This document shows positions 1-10,054 of a stretch of 64,000 bases of DNA, piece by piece. The stretch spans positions 1-64,000 of the forward strand of contig JACIXD010000011.1 in NCBI GenBank assembly GCA_014360645.1, written 5' to 3'. The position numbers and the translations under genes were made by a program. Source of the stretch: Actinomycetota bacterium (GTDB lineage: Bacteria > Actinomycetota > Geothermincolia > Geothermincolales > RBG-13-55-18). The notes under the pieces are model-generated. The model was not told the DNA's origin and ran no database searches. It was given only the letters and a program-made list of their open reading frames with translations. The first letter of the stretch is position 1. Each line of letters begins with the position of its first letter.

Positions 1-165
1 CTACCGTTCTGCCGGCAGGTTGAAACGTTCAAACCCCGGTTTCCTCCTTTCCCCTCGAAGATCCTTGAAGCCACGGGGTGAAAGATGCCCTCCGGAGCGA
101 TATCCGAAGATGCTTGACCGCTCAAGGTGGGCTGCATATGCAGTTACCTTTCCTTTTGAGCGGTT

Positions 166-366
166 TCAGGTCGGAGCTAAGGCCAGAGACCTGATGTGGG
201 CAAGAACCTCGGCGAAGAGAACACCCGAGATAGCCACCTCCGCCATCTGGAATATGGTCCTTCTGGCATGATTTATGACCCTTGCACCGCGAAATCCCAG
301 CCTAAGATGGGCGTCAAAATCAAGCCTCAAACCCGCGTTTTCCGCTTCACCCGCAAGGTTATCCAT
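166..366 (-). pseudogene. Possible internally deleted IS1380-type transposase remnant
   Basis: A 66-codon frame opens at an ATG preceded by GGGGG. Its first half (RLDFDAHLRLGFRGARV) resembles my memory of the N-terminus of IS1380-family transposases. Its second half (ARRTIFQMAEVAIS) resembles their C-terminal end. A full transposase is about 400-450 residues, so the middle would be missing, as in a MITE-like deletion derivative. I could not identify terminal inverted repeats. Family assignment is from motif memory only and is tentative; it could be an unrelated small ORF. Confidence 0.35.
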
Positions 367-597
367 GTTTATCCCCCCTGTATTGCTGCTGCCGCTGTAT
401 TGATGGCTATTTTAGCAATACAAGCGCAGAATCCTTGCTATTTGATACAAGAAATCCGGGTTCATAGGTCTGGACCCCTTTCCATCGGTTGCTTTGTTTG
501 CGCTTAACAACCGATATGGTAGTCCAGACCGCTATCAATTTACAGACAGTATAAGACGTGACCCGCTATTGAGCCGATGGTGCCGAGTAGGTGAGTA

Positions 598-881
598 ATG
601 AGTTATAAGCATAGCAAGGAAGTAGGGAAAACCCTTGACCGCCTCAGGGAGCTATTGGGGCTCGCCGCCTTCTCTTAGTCGTAGAGACGGGCAATCAGCC
701 AGATGACGATGATGAACTGAGCGGGGCTAACTACGAATCCAGGCCAGACAGATTCCCTATAGAGATCATTCAGAGGATAACCGAAGTGTTTGCTGAGGAA
801 TGGATTCTTGAGCGAGAAATCCGACTAAGCGATGAGGATATTCTTGCCTTACAAGAGGGAGTGTTAGGAGAAGACTCTTAG
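598..881 (+). pseudogene. Small hypothetical protein split by one frameshift at a G-run
   Basis: An ATG at 598 opens MSYKHSKEVGKTLDRLRELL and stops at 676-678. The next frame, entered at the GGGG run near 657-660, continues without interruption to a TAG at 879-881. One extra G joins both parts into one acidic protein of about 94 residues ending in EGVLGEDS. Either the gene is broken, or the consensus lost a base, or the run is a slippage site. I recognise no family. It lies just outside the left end of the integrated element, next to the tRNA terminator copy, so it may belong to an older insertion at the same tRNA. Confidence 0.45.
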
Positions 882-886
882 TAGAA

Positions 887-977
887 AAACCAGGCCGGAG
901 AATGTGCCCTCCGACCTGCGGTTTTACTTGGTGGGCCCAGTAGGACTCGAACCTACGCCACGCGGATTATGAGTCCG
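887..977. repeat. Left 91-bp direct repeat (candidate attL)
   Basis: This 91-bp block is repeated at 12114-12204 with two mismatches (positions 904 and 958). It holds a rho-independent terminator hairpin (893-916, minus strand) followed by the 3' half of a tRNA, from the anticodon loop to CCA (929-977, minus orientation). The 5' half of the tRNA is absent here, so this copy is not a functional tRNA. A tRNA 3' segment duplicated at both ends of a block carrying an integrase is the usual mark of tyrosine-recombinase integration. Confidence 0.85.
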
Positions 978-1997
978 TTTATTCGGGTTATTACCAAATA
1001 TTGCATTCTCCCTGCTAGGGGCCTTAATGGGCCTAAAATCCGCATGAATACAGGGAAATTAGGCCTTTCCCTTCATGTACCTACATATCCCTACGTTTTT
1101 CTTCATGCGGCTCAATCTTCCGGCGTATTTCCGGCGCGTTATTTGCGTAATGCAAGGTATATTATAGCAGGACCTGGAGGGGTCCACGGGCGTACTCCCG
1201 GGCTTGGATGCGCGGGAGGGGCGGTGGATGAAGGATGGGTAGAAAAGGTCGGAGGGGCAGGGGGGTGGTCGGCCAGGTCCTCTATGTTGGGGACGTGCGA
1301 GGACGGATGTTCGCCGTGATGGGGACTACCACGCCTGCTGGAGACAAGGCTGCGGAAGATTTGAAAGGGAAAGATCGTGAGAAGGAGGGGAGTTTTTTGG
1401 CAGATATGATATTGATGAGGATTTCGAGCGCAAGAGTTTTGGCTACGTGTTGCCCGGGGACCAAGCCCCGGAGAAGCTCGATACTCTTCGACTAAGATAA
1501 GAGGTCATCGCCCCCTGTTCTTCGCGAAAGAGATTTTCGCTTGGGTGAAGGGGACCCCCGAGTACGCCTCCGAAATAACCCACTACGGGTCTTGAGGCCT
1601 CCGGGAAGCCGGGAGAGGGGTTCGCTCCTCAAAAAGGTTTCCCGGGCCCCGTCTTCCCAGCGGAGCCTTCTGTTGAAAAAGAAAGGCCCACAGCTTCAGT
1701 TGAGGATCACAATTATGGGCACTCTAGTTTTGGGATGCAAGGGGTAGGTTTCATTTACGTATAAGCAATCCTATCCGAATCGAATACGTTAAACGGCACG
1801 TCACTCGAGTATCTCAGGATACCACCTACGGAAACCGGAGCCGACACTGGCGCACCCAGCACACACATCAGGCCGTGGATATACAGGTTTCTCCGCCCTT
1901 GTTGAAAACATCCCTCAACCAGAGGCCCGGAGGTTGAATCTACGAACTTTTAAAGATCCAGGCTCGGTAGCGGATAATCGGCTGATCTCCGCCAATT
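978..1997. other. Gene-poor element end between attL and the res gene
   Basis: I see no convincing gene in this kilobase. An inverted pair, CCGCATGAA near 1040 and TTCATGCGG near 1105, and AT-rich sequence lie just inside the repeat and could be integrase arm-type sites; this is inference. A minus-strand TATAAT is readable at 1161-1166. A segment around 1117-1137 (CTTCCGGCGTATTT) recurs near the right end at about 12065, so the two element termini share more than the 91-bp repeat. Confidence 0.4.
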
Positions 1998-4490
1998 TTA
2001 TCCCTCCAGCTTGGCCTCAAGCTCGGATTTGAAGTCCCTGTAAGTGCCGTTTCCTAGCGCCTCGAAGAAGAGGTCAAAGCTTTTAGGGGAGAGGAATTTG
2101 AAATAATACCGCTGCTCTTTCTGCAGGTTGTTGACCCTTTTGAAATGTTCTTTAGCATACCGGAGCTTTGCCCTGTTCTCATCGGAGACGTCGTTGTCCA
2201 TTTTAATTTCCACTACGATAATATCCTTCCCCACCCTGATAAAGAAATCGGGATTGAAACTTCCCTGCTTAGGATGCTCTCCCTTGCGCCAGGAGTATTC
2301 AATGCTGTAGAAGCCGACATCTGGGGACTTGATCCAGGCATCTATCACCTTGGCCGTCTGCTCGGCGGTCAACCCCCGGATGAACTTCCTCTCAGGCTCT
2401 GAGCTCGCAAAGACCACGTTAAGGGGGGTCTTGAAGTTGTATACGTTCTCAATTTTGATAATGGCTGATCGCGGAAGGCTCTCATCCTCCTCAAGCTCCT
2501 TCAGTATCTTTCTATCCGCCACCGCCCCCTGCTTCATGGAATAGTCATCCCAAAATACCGTGCTGTCACGGCGGAGGGATCCCACCCCTAAGGAGTTCTT
2601 CTTTATCTCTTTGGTATTTATCTTGATGAGGTTCTTCGGTTCGATCTTTAAACTGAGGCTCTTTGCTCCCTTTCTTTTTATTACGCCGAATGCAGCCAGG
2701 GTCTGATTGCGGTTTGTCTCGCTCACCCTTCCGCTCTTGTCTCCGATTTTCTCAAGAGACTTTCTGATGATATCCTCAATTTTTTCTTTGGTGAAGATTT
2801 TGCTGTATTCGGTCCCCGCTTCCTGGTCAAAAATCAGTAGGCGGTTGAAGACGTCGTGCGCCACCTCCTCGACGGAATAAAGCTTGAACTCGATCAGTGT
2901 CCTTTTTACATCCTGCTCCCCGGTGACGGCCATGGCATAGGTGGTGCTCTTTTCTACTGTTTCAGCCTGGCTCGAGTAGTTGATATAGCCTTTCTTCAGG
3001 AGCTGGTAGGGGTCTTCTTGAGGATACTTAACCTCCTCCTCGATTCGCTCGTAGTCAATGTTATAAAGATCGAAGTTGTAATCCTTTTTCTTTGCCACCG
3101 GGTAGGAATGTATGCGCTTTTCGATCTCCAATACCTCATCCACCAAGTGCTTGATGTGGCTTGACCATTTGTCATGGTTAAAAACGATTACCACCGGCTG
3201 ACTGCCTCTGTAGACCTCCGGTATCCGCAAGCCTCTTCCTAGCACCTGGGCGATGAGAAGTTTGGAGTTAAACGCCCTTTCTTCGTGGGGAACGATCTGA
3301 AAGACATTTTTCACGTCCCAGCCCTCGGAGAGCATACTGACGGAGGTAATCCATTCAATCGGATTCTCTTTTTCATCCACACGACGCAGGATGGGGATAT
3401 TGCTCTTATGCTCGTTGGCAGAGGTTACGATCAAGACCTTCTTCGCCGCCTGCTCTTTGCTGATATTTTCCCTTTTAGCGAGGAAATCGATCAGTCTATC
3501 GGTGAGACGTTTGCAGGCGGCGATGTCCTTGGTGACCATGATGGTGAGGGGCTTTACCTCGCGATATTTGACTTTCTTATTCTCAATGTGATTGTCGTAA
3601 ATCTTTTGAAATTTTTCGTCCTCGCTCCCGGAAGAATCCTCCGCCACGTAACGGATGGTTTTCACGTATTTCTCCTCAATGGCGTCACTCAGGGAAAAGC
3701 GGTGAATAACATCTGTAAAATAATCATCTCCTATATAGCAGGTGCCGGAAACGTTCACGATGAATTTGAACCCATATCTGGGGTCAAGTAAAAACTCCTT
3801 CCATTTTTTGAGAGCCGTATCGGAGGGGCTCATCAGGTGGTGGGCCTCATCGTTCAACACCAGTGTCCGTTCCCCTTTCCCAACAAGGCTGTCCTCGATA
3901 GCGGATCTGGTATTGATGTAGGTAGCGTGGATGTTCTCGATGCAGATGTCCCCTTTTTGGATGGTGTTGGAGGCGTTGATTATGCGGGGATTGGCTATCT
4001 TGGCATCCGTGGGCAGAAGGTCTTTGAGGGTCCTATCGGCGGAGAGGGCTCGGAACTTCTCCGTCAAACCAACTTCAATGGTGTTAGAGGGACAGAGGAC
4101 CAGCACCTGATCCACGGCTCCCTCGGCAAGCATTATGCGGGCGATGCCATACATCACAAAGCTTTTGCCGGTGGCCGTGGCGTGGTCCAGGGAACAGGAG
4201 AGCTTATCCGGCAGTTGTAGATGACTCGAGAAATCCTCAAAGGAGGAATATTTCTCCTGGAGTTTGGGGTTGTTGCGGTAGTTTTCCTCCGCCAGTTCCT
4301 TGAGGCACTGGTATTCCCCGCCCAAAAAGTAACGCACCGTCACCCTGACGGCCTCTTTCTGATACTCCCTGTCCCCACAGAGGGCGTCCAGGAATGCCTC
4401 GTATTTATTCGGATCAAACCTCGTGGGGTCGTAGTTGGGGGATACCTTGAGGACCAAATCCTTATTTTGAAAGGTCTGGCGGTCAAGCAT
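1998..4490 (-). CDS. res: Type III restriction enzyme, Res subunit
   Basis: An 830-residue helicase-nuclease of the type III restriction family. It translocates on DNA and cuts when partnered with the Mod subunit encoded immediately upstream. Motifs seen: a modified Walker A ATATGKS at about residues 104-110, Walker B DEAHH at about 214-218, a helicase C-terminal lobe (MLSEGWDVKNV then QVLGRGLRIPE), and near the C-terminus a PD...EIK endonuclease signature (NPDFF then VVEIK). It starts with ATG three bases after the mod stop codon, so the two are co-transcribed. Base composition is lower in GC than the chromosome to the right, in line with acquired DNA. The gene looks intact. Confidence 0.93.
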   Translation of the reverse strand: MLDRQTFQNKDLVLKVSPNYDPTRFDPNKYEAFLDALCGDREYQKEAVRVTVRYFLGGEYQCLKELAEENYRNNPKLQEKYSSFEDFSSHLQLPDKLSCSLDHATATGKSFVMYGIARIMLAEGAVDQVLVLCPSNTIEVGLTEKFRALSADRTLKDLLPTDAKIANPRIINASNTIQKGDICIENIHATYINTRSAIEDSLVGKGERTLVLNDEAHHLMSPSDTALKKWKEFLLDPRYGFKFIVNVSGTCYIGDDYFTDVIHRFSLSDAIEEKYVKTIRYVAEDSSGSEDEKFQKIYDNHIENKKVKYREVKPLTIMVTKDIAACKRLTDRLIDFLAKRENISKEQAAKKVLIVTSANEHKSNIPILRRVDEKENPIEWITSVSMLSEGWDVKNVFQIVPHEERAFNSKLLIAQVLGRGLRIPEVYRGSQPVVIVFNHDKWSSHIKHLVDEVLEIEKRIHSYPVAKKKDYNFDLYNIDYERIEEEVKYPQEDPYQLLKKGYINYSSQAETVEKSTTYAMAVTGEQDVKRTLIEFKLYSVEEVAHDVFNRLLIFDQEAGTEYSKIFTKEKIEDIIRKSLEKIGDKSGRVSETNRNQTLAAFGVIKRKGAKSLSLKIEPKNLIKINTKEIKKNSLGVGSLRRDSTVFWDDYSMKQGAVADRKILKELEEDESLPRSAIIKIENVYNFKTPLNVVFASSEPERKFIRGLTAEQTAKVIDAWIKSPDVGFYSIEYSWRKGEHPKQGSFNPDFFIRVGKDIIVVEIKMDNDVSDENRAKLRYAKEHFKRVNNLQKEQRYYFKFLSPKSFDLFFEALGNGTYRDFKSELEAKLEG

Positions 4491-4492
4491 AG

Positions 4493-6502
4493 CTACTTAC
4501 CCCTCTTCCCTTCGAAATCGGACAGGGTTTTTATCTCCCGCCTCTCGTTTCCAAAGATGTCCATATAAATCACCATCATCTGCCCCTTGACCTTATCTTT
4601 ACCAAAACGAACTTCGTAGCCATTCTTTTTGAGCTCTTCGGCGTAGAAGACCTCGTCTAGGTCAAAGACCTCCCCGTCGAAATCGTAGTCCAACATGACC
4701 ATGGAAAGCGTCTCAAGGTTGGCAAACTCAAGGGGCTTCCGGGATATGACCTTGCTTTCGAACTTCTCAATCTTTATGACGCATTCTTTTGTCCCTTCTC
4801 CCAACTTCTGCTGCCCCTTCTTGTCGTCAATGAAGTATTTGCACTCCACCGTCGGCACCTGAATGAAGTCAAAGCCTACGGCGTCCACTGTGTCGTTGAT
4901 ATCCATCTCGCTCACAGGTTGTTTGATCTTGGTAAACCCCCGGTTGTGAATCTCCTCGATAATGGAATAGGGGATTCGGAGGATGAAGTATTTCGTGCTT
5001 CCCTTCTCGATGTAGTCCTCCAGGAAGCGCACCGAGGCGGCGGGGGCGATTATGAAGAAGCGTCTGCCGATTCTCTCTTCCAGATGCCTGTGTAGATCGT
5101 CGATGAAACCTCGGTCCAACATAACATCCTTGTGTTTCTGGTAATTGAAGACCAAAACACCGTCCGCCCCCAAGTAGCCGTCCAGTTCGATCTTGGAAAT
5201 CTCGTGCTTCTCATCTCGGCATTGAAATAGTTTTAGGGCAAACTCCCGATACTGCTCCCAAGGTAGATTCTTGAGCATTTGGTAATCGTAAAGACCGGCG
5301 TTATAAAGGGTAAATGGCCTGCACGGCTTGCCGTATTTCTTTTTTTTCTGGGGATCCCCCAAATTCTTGCTCTCGGCGATGTTCAAGAGGCGCTTCTGTA
5401 TAGTGTATATAGCAAGCTTCCCACAATCCACACCAATCCATCTACGGCCTAACCTCTCTGCCACGGCAAGCGTGGTGCCTGAGCCAGCAAAGCAGTCCAG
5501 GATAATGTCACCAGGGTTGGAGGACATTTGGATTAAACGGTTTAAAAGTTTCTCAGGTTTCTGAGTAGGATAGCCTGTAAGTTCAGATTTCCCAGCCTGG
5601 TCTGCTTTATAAGCTCTTGGATCAGCATAAATTTGTTGAATGTCATACCATACAGTGGAGGCAGGCATACCTTTACTATCATCTAAATATTGTTTCTCCC
5701 AAATTATATTTCCGTCTTTATCTCTACCACGTTGCCGTTTTCGATATCTCCTGCCCTGCTCATCTTCATACTTGAACCAGTCATTGATATATTTTTCACT
5801 GTATGGAAGGTAGACTTGATTATAGACATGTTTTCCATAATGTTTGGCATACCCAATCAATGTTTCATGTGATCGAACAAGTTTACTTCCTCCTACTCTT
5901 CCACCTGACGGGCTACCGTAATTCCAGATTATTTCGGTAATGAAATTGTACTCCCCAAATATCTCATCCATCAGCACTTTGATGTAATGAACCTTTTTCC
6001 AGTCCAAATGCACATAAATACTTCCATCCTCACTCAACAATTCACGTAGGAAAACCAACCTTTTTCTCAAAAACTCAAGAAAATTTGCTCCAGCAATCTT
6101 ATCCTGGTAAGCTTTCTGATTCTGGCTTCCCTGAAATTCCTGCCTTGTAGCAAAAGGCGGATCAATATAAACCAGCCTCACCCCCGGTGTTCCATCAGCG
6201 CTCTTTAATTTTCCCTCCTGCTTCATCAGTAGGAGGGTTTTGAGGACCTGGAGGTTGTCCCCGAAGATGAGCATATTCGTCCAACCACTACCATCCTCAC
6301 CGTTGCGAAAGGTCTTGACCGGCTGTAAGGGAACGGCCATTGTATCGGACAGGATGTCTTCTTCCCGCTCCTTGTTGGCATAGGCGAGCTCGTATTCCTT
6401 CTTGGCATCAAAGAGGACCGTCTTGTAGTCCTCCGACAAAGGCTTGCCTTCCTTGAGGAGGCTTGCGATCTGCTCAATCTCCTGATCAGAAAGTTTACGC
6501 AT
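4493..6502 (-). CDS. mod: Type III DNA methyltransferase, Mod subunit
   Basis: A beta-class amino-methyltransferase that modifies and recognises the target site for the type III system. The catalytic motif IV DPPF (about residue 114) precedes the SAM-binding motif I FAGSG (about residue 338), which is the beta-class order. [11 protein letters not shown] (motif X region) lies just before motif I. The segment between the two motifs and the C-terminal part should hold the target-recognition determinants. I chose ATG 6502, with GAGGG seven bases upstream; a TTG at 6556 in frame has no ribosome site. Length (about 669 residues) fits Mod proteins. Confidence 0.93.
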   Translation of the reverse strand: MRKLSDQEIEQIASLLKEGKPLSEDYKTVLFDAKKEYELAYANKEREEDILSDTMAVPLQPVKTFRNGEDGSGWTNMLIFGDNLQVLKTLLLMKQEGKLKSADGTPGVRLVYIDPPFATRQEFQGSQNQKAYQDKIAGANFLEFLRKRLVFLRELLSEDGSIYVHLDWKKVHYIKVLMDEIFGEYNFITEIIWNYGSPSGGRVGGSKLVRSHETLIGYAKHYGKHVYNQVYLPYSEKYINDWFKYEDEQGRRYRKRQRGRDKDGNIIWEKQYLDDSKGMPASTVWYDIQQIYADPRAYKADQAGKSELTGYPTQKPEKLLNRLIQMSSNPGDIILDCFAGSGTTLAVAERLGRRWIGVDCGKLAIYTIQKRLLNIAESKNLGDPQKKKKYGKPCRPFTLYNAGLYDYQMLKNLPWEQYREFALKLFQCRDEKHEISKIELDGYLGADGVLVFNYQKHKDVMLDRGFIDDLHRHLEERIGRRFFIIAPAASVRFLEDYIEKGSTKYFILRIPYSIIEEIHNRGFTKIKQPVSEMDINDTVDAVGFDFIQVPTVECKYFIDDKKGQQKLGEGTKECVIKIEKFESKVISRKPLEFANLETLSMVMLDYDFDGEVFDLDEVFYAEELKKNGYEVRFGKDKVKGQMMVIYMDIFGNERREIKTLSDFEGKRGK

Positions 6503-7186
6503 TGGCGTTACCCTCGCTCTTCCCTCTTTATCGCCCAGTCCTTCCTCTCCTCTCAATCGGCCTCGGAGGATTGAAACGACATGAACGTTCTGGCTCTTTT
6601 TTTCTTAATTTCTAAGTCTTTCTCCTTCAGGAATAAACATTTCTCCCAGGTTAACTCAATGGTCGTCTACTTTTTATAAATTTAAACTTATTTTACGATT
6701 AGTCCGTTGATTCAGGAAGGGATGGCCAGCCGCAACATGTGCTTACGTCATGGGCTTAAGCACGCCTACATTTGAATTGTTTTTGGAATAAGGACTTAAG
6801 GGGACATCTAAAGAGCTTCCCTTCTTGCCCCTGACAGCTTACGCTTCATTGCTTCAGCACCTAGTGCACCCATCGCCGCTGCCTGGAGGGCGACTGGACG
6901 ACCAGAGTTTTTTTAAACCCCTTACCCGGACGAGTTCGCGCCTTCTGGGGCTACTCAGTGCGTTAGGGCCTATGTCTGCAGGGCTCCATAAACCTAATCG
7001 CGGGAATAGTCCTCACACATGAGGGGCTGTAAGTCCAGGACGTGTGGGTACGCGCAATATACCCGTAACCAAAATATGGGTTAACCCTTTATCCGGAAAA
7101 GATCGTATCCCTTATGGCAATGCCGGTAGGGGTTAGGTAAGGCCATGAGGGGCGGACTAGGACTACCTTTGATCGGTCGACCCCCC
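6503..7186. other. Gene-poor spacer between R-M cargo and replication module
   Basis: About 680 bases with no gene that I can support. The part nearest mod is AT-rich (6590-6720) and probably holds the mod-res promoter on the minus strand, but I could not single out a convincing pair of hexamers. The remaining short frames lack ribosome sites and recognisable motifs. Confidence 0.4.
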
Positions 7187-7918
7187 CTATCCAATTTTGC
7201 GGTCGCTTAAAGATGACTTGGCCGCGGTACCCGCTTGTAGCTCACAGAAACTGCCCATGCCTATCCCCTCTTGGCCTGTCGACGCATGGTCGATACGGTC
7301 CCGGAGGGCACGTAGTATCGCCACCCTCTCATCGCCGGTCCACAGGTCGGGATCACCGTTTATCTCGGCGAGCAGGCGCCCCCACCTCGCCCGCCACGCC
7401 ACAAGCTCACGGAGATAGGCGATCGCCTCGGCCTTGTTTTGAGGCCCACCGTTCCGCCAGGCGCGCTCATCTACGGCCGCCTTCGCGGCGTAAGCCGCAT
7501 CCCACGCGCTCAACAGCTCGGGGTCAAGCGGCCTGGGCATGCCTCGCTCGATCTCGTGGCTTGCGCGGCGACACGCCTCCCGTAACCGGCGGATGCGGGC
7601 GTGGGGGTCGGGCCGGAGGTCTTCCCGCCTTGAGTGACGGAGGCGCAAGCGGTCTGCCCAGTAGTCTACGGCGCCCTTGGTGTCCGTGTTGAGCATGAGG
7701 GCGGACACGTCCAGCACGTCCCCGCCCTTGTTGCACGCGTAACACCACGCCCGCCCCTCACGGCGATACACGGCCAGGGAGGGGGCCCTGTCCTCATGCC
7801 AGGGACAGCGGGCCATCACCGGGTCCCTGGAGCGGGAGGGGACGGATAGGCCGAAGTGGGCCAGGGCCTCCTCGATGGTCACACGGGCTTTTATCTCGTC
7901 GATGAGGCCATAATTCAT
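7187..7918 (-). CDS. CHC2 zinc-finger primase-like protein
   Basis: A 243-residue protein whose first ~90 residues are a DnaG-type CHC2 zinc-binding domain: CPWH, then GRAWCYACNKGGD. It matches the N-terminus of primases, but there is no TOPRIM catalytic domain. The remaining ~140 residues are Arg/Ala-rich helices I do not recognise. The ATG overlaps the stop of the upstream ATPase gene (ATGA), so the two are translationally coupled. Small CHC2 proteins of this type occur on plasmids and phage satellites next to replication ATPases. Likely role: template recognition or primer start during element replication. A separate catalytic primase domain is not visible. Confidence 0.8.
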   Translation of the reverse strand: MNYGLIDEIKARVTIEEALAHFGLSVPSRSRDPVMARCPWHEDRAPSLAVYRREGRAWCYACNKGGDVLDVSALMLNTDTKGAVDYWADRLRLRHSRREDLRPDPHARIRRLREACRRASHEIERGMPRPLDPELLSAWDAAYAAKAAVDERAWRNGGPQNKAEAIAYLRELVAWRARWGRLLAEINGDPDLWTGDERVAILRALRDRIDHASTGQEGIGMGSFCELQAGTAAKSSLSDRKIG

Positions 7919-9870
7919 GACGCCACCCTCCCGAGCTCCTGCCAAAGGTGCTCCGGGACAAGCGTCCCATGGGGCCTGGTCTCCGCCTCCCCCAGGGCCT
8001 CATGGGGGGTCATCCAGCACCGGTCGCCGGAGACGACCACAAGCCTCCACCCGCCCTCATACAAGGCCTCCTGTAAGGGGATGGCGGCCAGGACGGGGTC
8101 GCCGAACAGATACTCCCAGGGATAGATGCCCCCGGCGAGCTCGGCCACCAGGGTTTTACATCTTGGCCGTAGCTCTATGCGGTGGGGTTTTTCGACCAGG
8201 ACGACGACGCCGGAGTCCTCCCCGGAATCCTCAAGCTGGGGTTGAGGGTTTGTAGGGGGAGTTATATTTAAAATAGGTGTTTTAGGTTGCACGGTTGCAC
8301 ACCCTTCGTATTTTCCCTGTTCAGAGGGGGTGTTTTCGTGTGCAACCTTAAAAACAAGAGGTTGCACACCCTCCGAGGTTGCACACTCGCTCTGTGCAAC
8401 TTCCTCCTCTGTGCAACCTTGAAAATCGAGGTTGCACAAAGGTTGCACACCATCATTTACCTGCGAAAACGCCCCTGTTTGTGCAACTGTGCAACCTTTC
8501 TCCGGATAATAACGTGTAATAAACCGGGTTACCCTTTCCGCCTTCCAAATATAACCCGAGTACTGCTTGCCCTCCCGGCGGAAGCGGACGGGCTCAAGGC
8601 CTACTGCCCGCCGGAGTAGGTTCCCCGCCCTGGTGGTGTTGCTCCGGTCCTCCGGGTTCCACCCTAGCGCCTCCACCACCTCGGCCACCGATATACGCCC
8701 CTCCGCGTCCGGCTCCAGGCCGGCCAGCGCCTCCGCAAGCTCCGCCTCCATACAGTCCCGCTCATCCGCGGTGTAGCGGTGTATCTGCCCGGCCACCGCC
8801 TCCCGAAACTCCTGGTCCCTCGAGGGGTCCAAGAGGAGGAGGAGGGAGTGTAAGGAGCTCACCAGTTCGTCCAGCCGACCATTCGCAAGCCGCGGCGCCT
8901 CCGGAAGCGACGCGCCGTAATAGGCAAGACGGAGCGCCGTCAATTTCACCCGGAGAGGGCGCCCATCCTCTGGGCACACCCACCGGGAGAGGGGTTGGGT
9001 CGTCGTCGCCATCACGCCGGAGAGGGAACGGGTGACCAGGGCGCGGGGGATGGAAAGGTTGGCCTTCCCATCGCCCGCGATGGCCGTGGGCCCAAAGACA
9101 TTGAAGGCTTGGATCTCAAAACTCTTCGGCTTGCACCTTATCACGGCGACCCCGCGCTTATAACGATTATTCAGTATCGCCTGAAGGTCCGCCTTATCGT
9201 TCCCGCTGATACGGGATTCGTCCACAAGGAAGGTGGGCTTCCAGGCCTCCGCGGTGCGGAAGATCGCCGCGGGAGTCAGGACGGTTGTGAAGAGGGGCCG
9301 GAAGGCCACCGCCGCCAAGGTCTCAAGGACCCTTGTCTTCCCGGAACCGTAAGGCCCCGAGAGGTAGAGATATGGCAGGACATTAAAGCTTTCCTGCAAA
9401 TATCCCTGTATGGTCCATAGGGATAATATCAAGGGCGGAAGTTCTTCCGGTAGCTCGGTATGTTGGCCGACAAACTCTTCCAACTCCCGGATGAGCGCGG
9501 GAGGGTCCAGCTCACTCCCCAACACCTCCTCCGCCTCTAGGGGCTCACCGAAGAGTTTGGTAAAATCGGTATGAGGGATGCCCGGTCTCCCCTCATACTC
9601 CAACTGGCGATAGACTCCCTTATCCGCCATGAGGAAGGCCGGGGCCCCATTGTCTTTCACGATCTCCACCAGGCCGGGGAGATACGTGATGGGCACGGGT
9701 TTAATCTTGCCTGAACGGCGGGCAAGGTCCCCCTCCGCCGCCCCCGTGGGGCCGTGGCCGTTGTCGCCCGCGCCCTTCGGGACGTCCAATATGCTGATCT
9801 CCCCGTCCAGGACCCGCTCATAGGGGTTCACCCCCTTAAGGGGGGGATTGTCCAGGTTATCGAGGTTCAT
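7915..9870 (-). CDS. Element replication ATPase/helicase-like protein with embedded iterons
   Basis: A 651-residue P-loop protein. Walker A GPYGSGKT lies at about residues 172-179 and Walker B FLVDE at about 214-218. The layout resembles the ATPase (DUF927/DUF3631-like helicase) proteins of plasmids and satellites. A winged-helix-like region follows (about 395-455). Residues about 459-529 are an unusual Cys/Val/Gln-rich linker whose composition is dictated by the DNA iterons at 8285-8496. The last ~100 residues are unassigned. The ATG follows the AlpA-like gene with a short overlap, giving one operon Xre-AlpA-ATPase-CHC2. The role is probably to open and unwind the element's own origin; exact family unproven. 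Confidence 0.72.
   Translation of the reverse strand: MNLDNLDNPPLKGVNPYERVLDGEISILDVPKGAGDNGHGPTGAAEGDLARRSGKIKPVPITYLPGLVEIVKDNGAPAFLMADKGVYRQLEYEGRPGIPHTDFTKLFGEPLEAEEVLGSELDPPALIRELEEFVGQHTELPEELPPLILSLWTIQGYLQESFNVLPYLYLSGPYGSGKTRVLETLAAVAFRPLFTTVLTPAAIFRTAEAWKPTFLVDESRISGNDKADLQAILNNRYKRGVAVIRCKPKSFEIQAFNVFGPTAIAGDGKANLSIPRALVTRSLSGVMATTTQPLSRWVCPEDGRPLRVKLTALRLAYYGASLPEAPRLANGRLDELVSSLHSLLLLLDPSRDQEFREAVAGQIHRYTADERDCMEAELAEALAGLEPDAEGRISVAEVVEALGWNPEDRSNTTRAGNLLRRAVGLEPVRFRREGKQYSGYIWKAERVTRFITRYYPEKGCTVAQTGAFSQVNDGVQPLCNLDFQGCTEEEVAQSECATSEGVQPLVFKVAHENTPSEQGKYEGCATVQPKTPILNITPPTNPQPQLEDSGEDSGVVVLVEKPHRIELRPRCKTLVAELAGGIYPWEYLFGDPVLAAIPLQEALYEGGWRLVVVSGDRCWMTPHEALGEAETRPHGTLVPEHLWQELGRVAS
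8285..8496. repeat. Iteron cluster: 11 copies of GGTTGCAC inside a coding sequence (candidate origin)
   Basis: The octamer GGTTGCAC occurs in forward orientation at 8285, 8293, 8360, 8377, 8430 and 8441. In reverse (GTGCAACC) it occurs at 8340, 8411 and 8489. Two one-base variants (GTGCAACT) lie at 8394 and 8481. That is 11 copies in 212 bases, both orientations, including back-to-back pairs. Nothing like it occurs elsewhere in the window that I noticed. Iteron clusters beside or inside replication-initiator genes mark origins in plasmids, P4 and pathogenicity-island satellites. Here they force a low-complexity linker in the encoded protein. Confidence 0.8.
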
Positions 9871-10054
9871 CGTCCAGGTCCTTTCTCACGGGCTTCCGGA
9901 GGGTGGCGATGACCTCCTCCGGTGCAAACCGGTAATACTTGCCAGCTTTAATCACGGGGATTTCCCCACGGCGGGCCATCCTGCAGACCTGGGCATACGG
10001 AACCCCCAAGATCGCCCCTAACTCCTTCGCATTTACGAGTGCCCTTTCCATCAT
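9857..10054 (-). CDS. AlpA/excisionase-type helix-turn-helix protein
   Basis: A 65-residue MerR-like (HTH_17) protein with LGVPYAQVCRMARRGEIP and YYRFAPEEV, the classic excisionase/AlpA pattern of a recognition helix followed by a beta wing. Such proteins serve as directionality factors for the neighbouring integrase or as activators of element genes. The start overlaps the stop of the xre gene by four bases, and the end overlaps the ATPase start, so expression is coupled. Two consecutive ATG codons open the frame and either may be used. Confidence 0.85.
   Translation of the reverse strand: MMERALVNAKELGAILGVPYAQVCRMARRGEIPVIKAGKYYRFAPEEVIATLRKPVRKDLDDEPR

Noticed and set aside
929-977. Functional or intron-containing tRNA at the left repeat
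   Set aside because: The 5' half (acceptor 5' strand and D-arm) is absent from the following ~200 bases, so this is only the att copy.
969-1747. Small plus-strand frames between attL and res
   Set aside because: No ribosome sites, no motifs, overlapping each other in different frames.
8285-8496. CRISPR array
   Set aside because: Repeats are 8 bp, in both orientations, at irregular spacing from 0 to ~40 bases; no cas genes nearby. Fits iterons instead.
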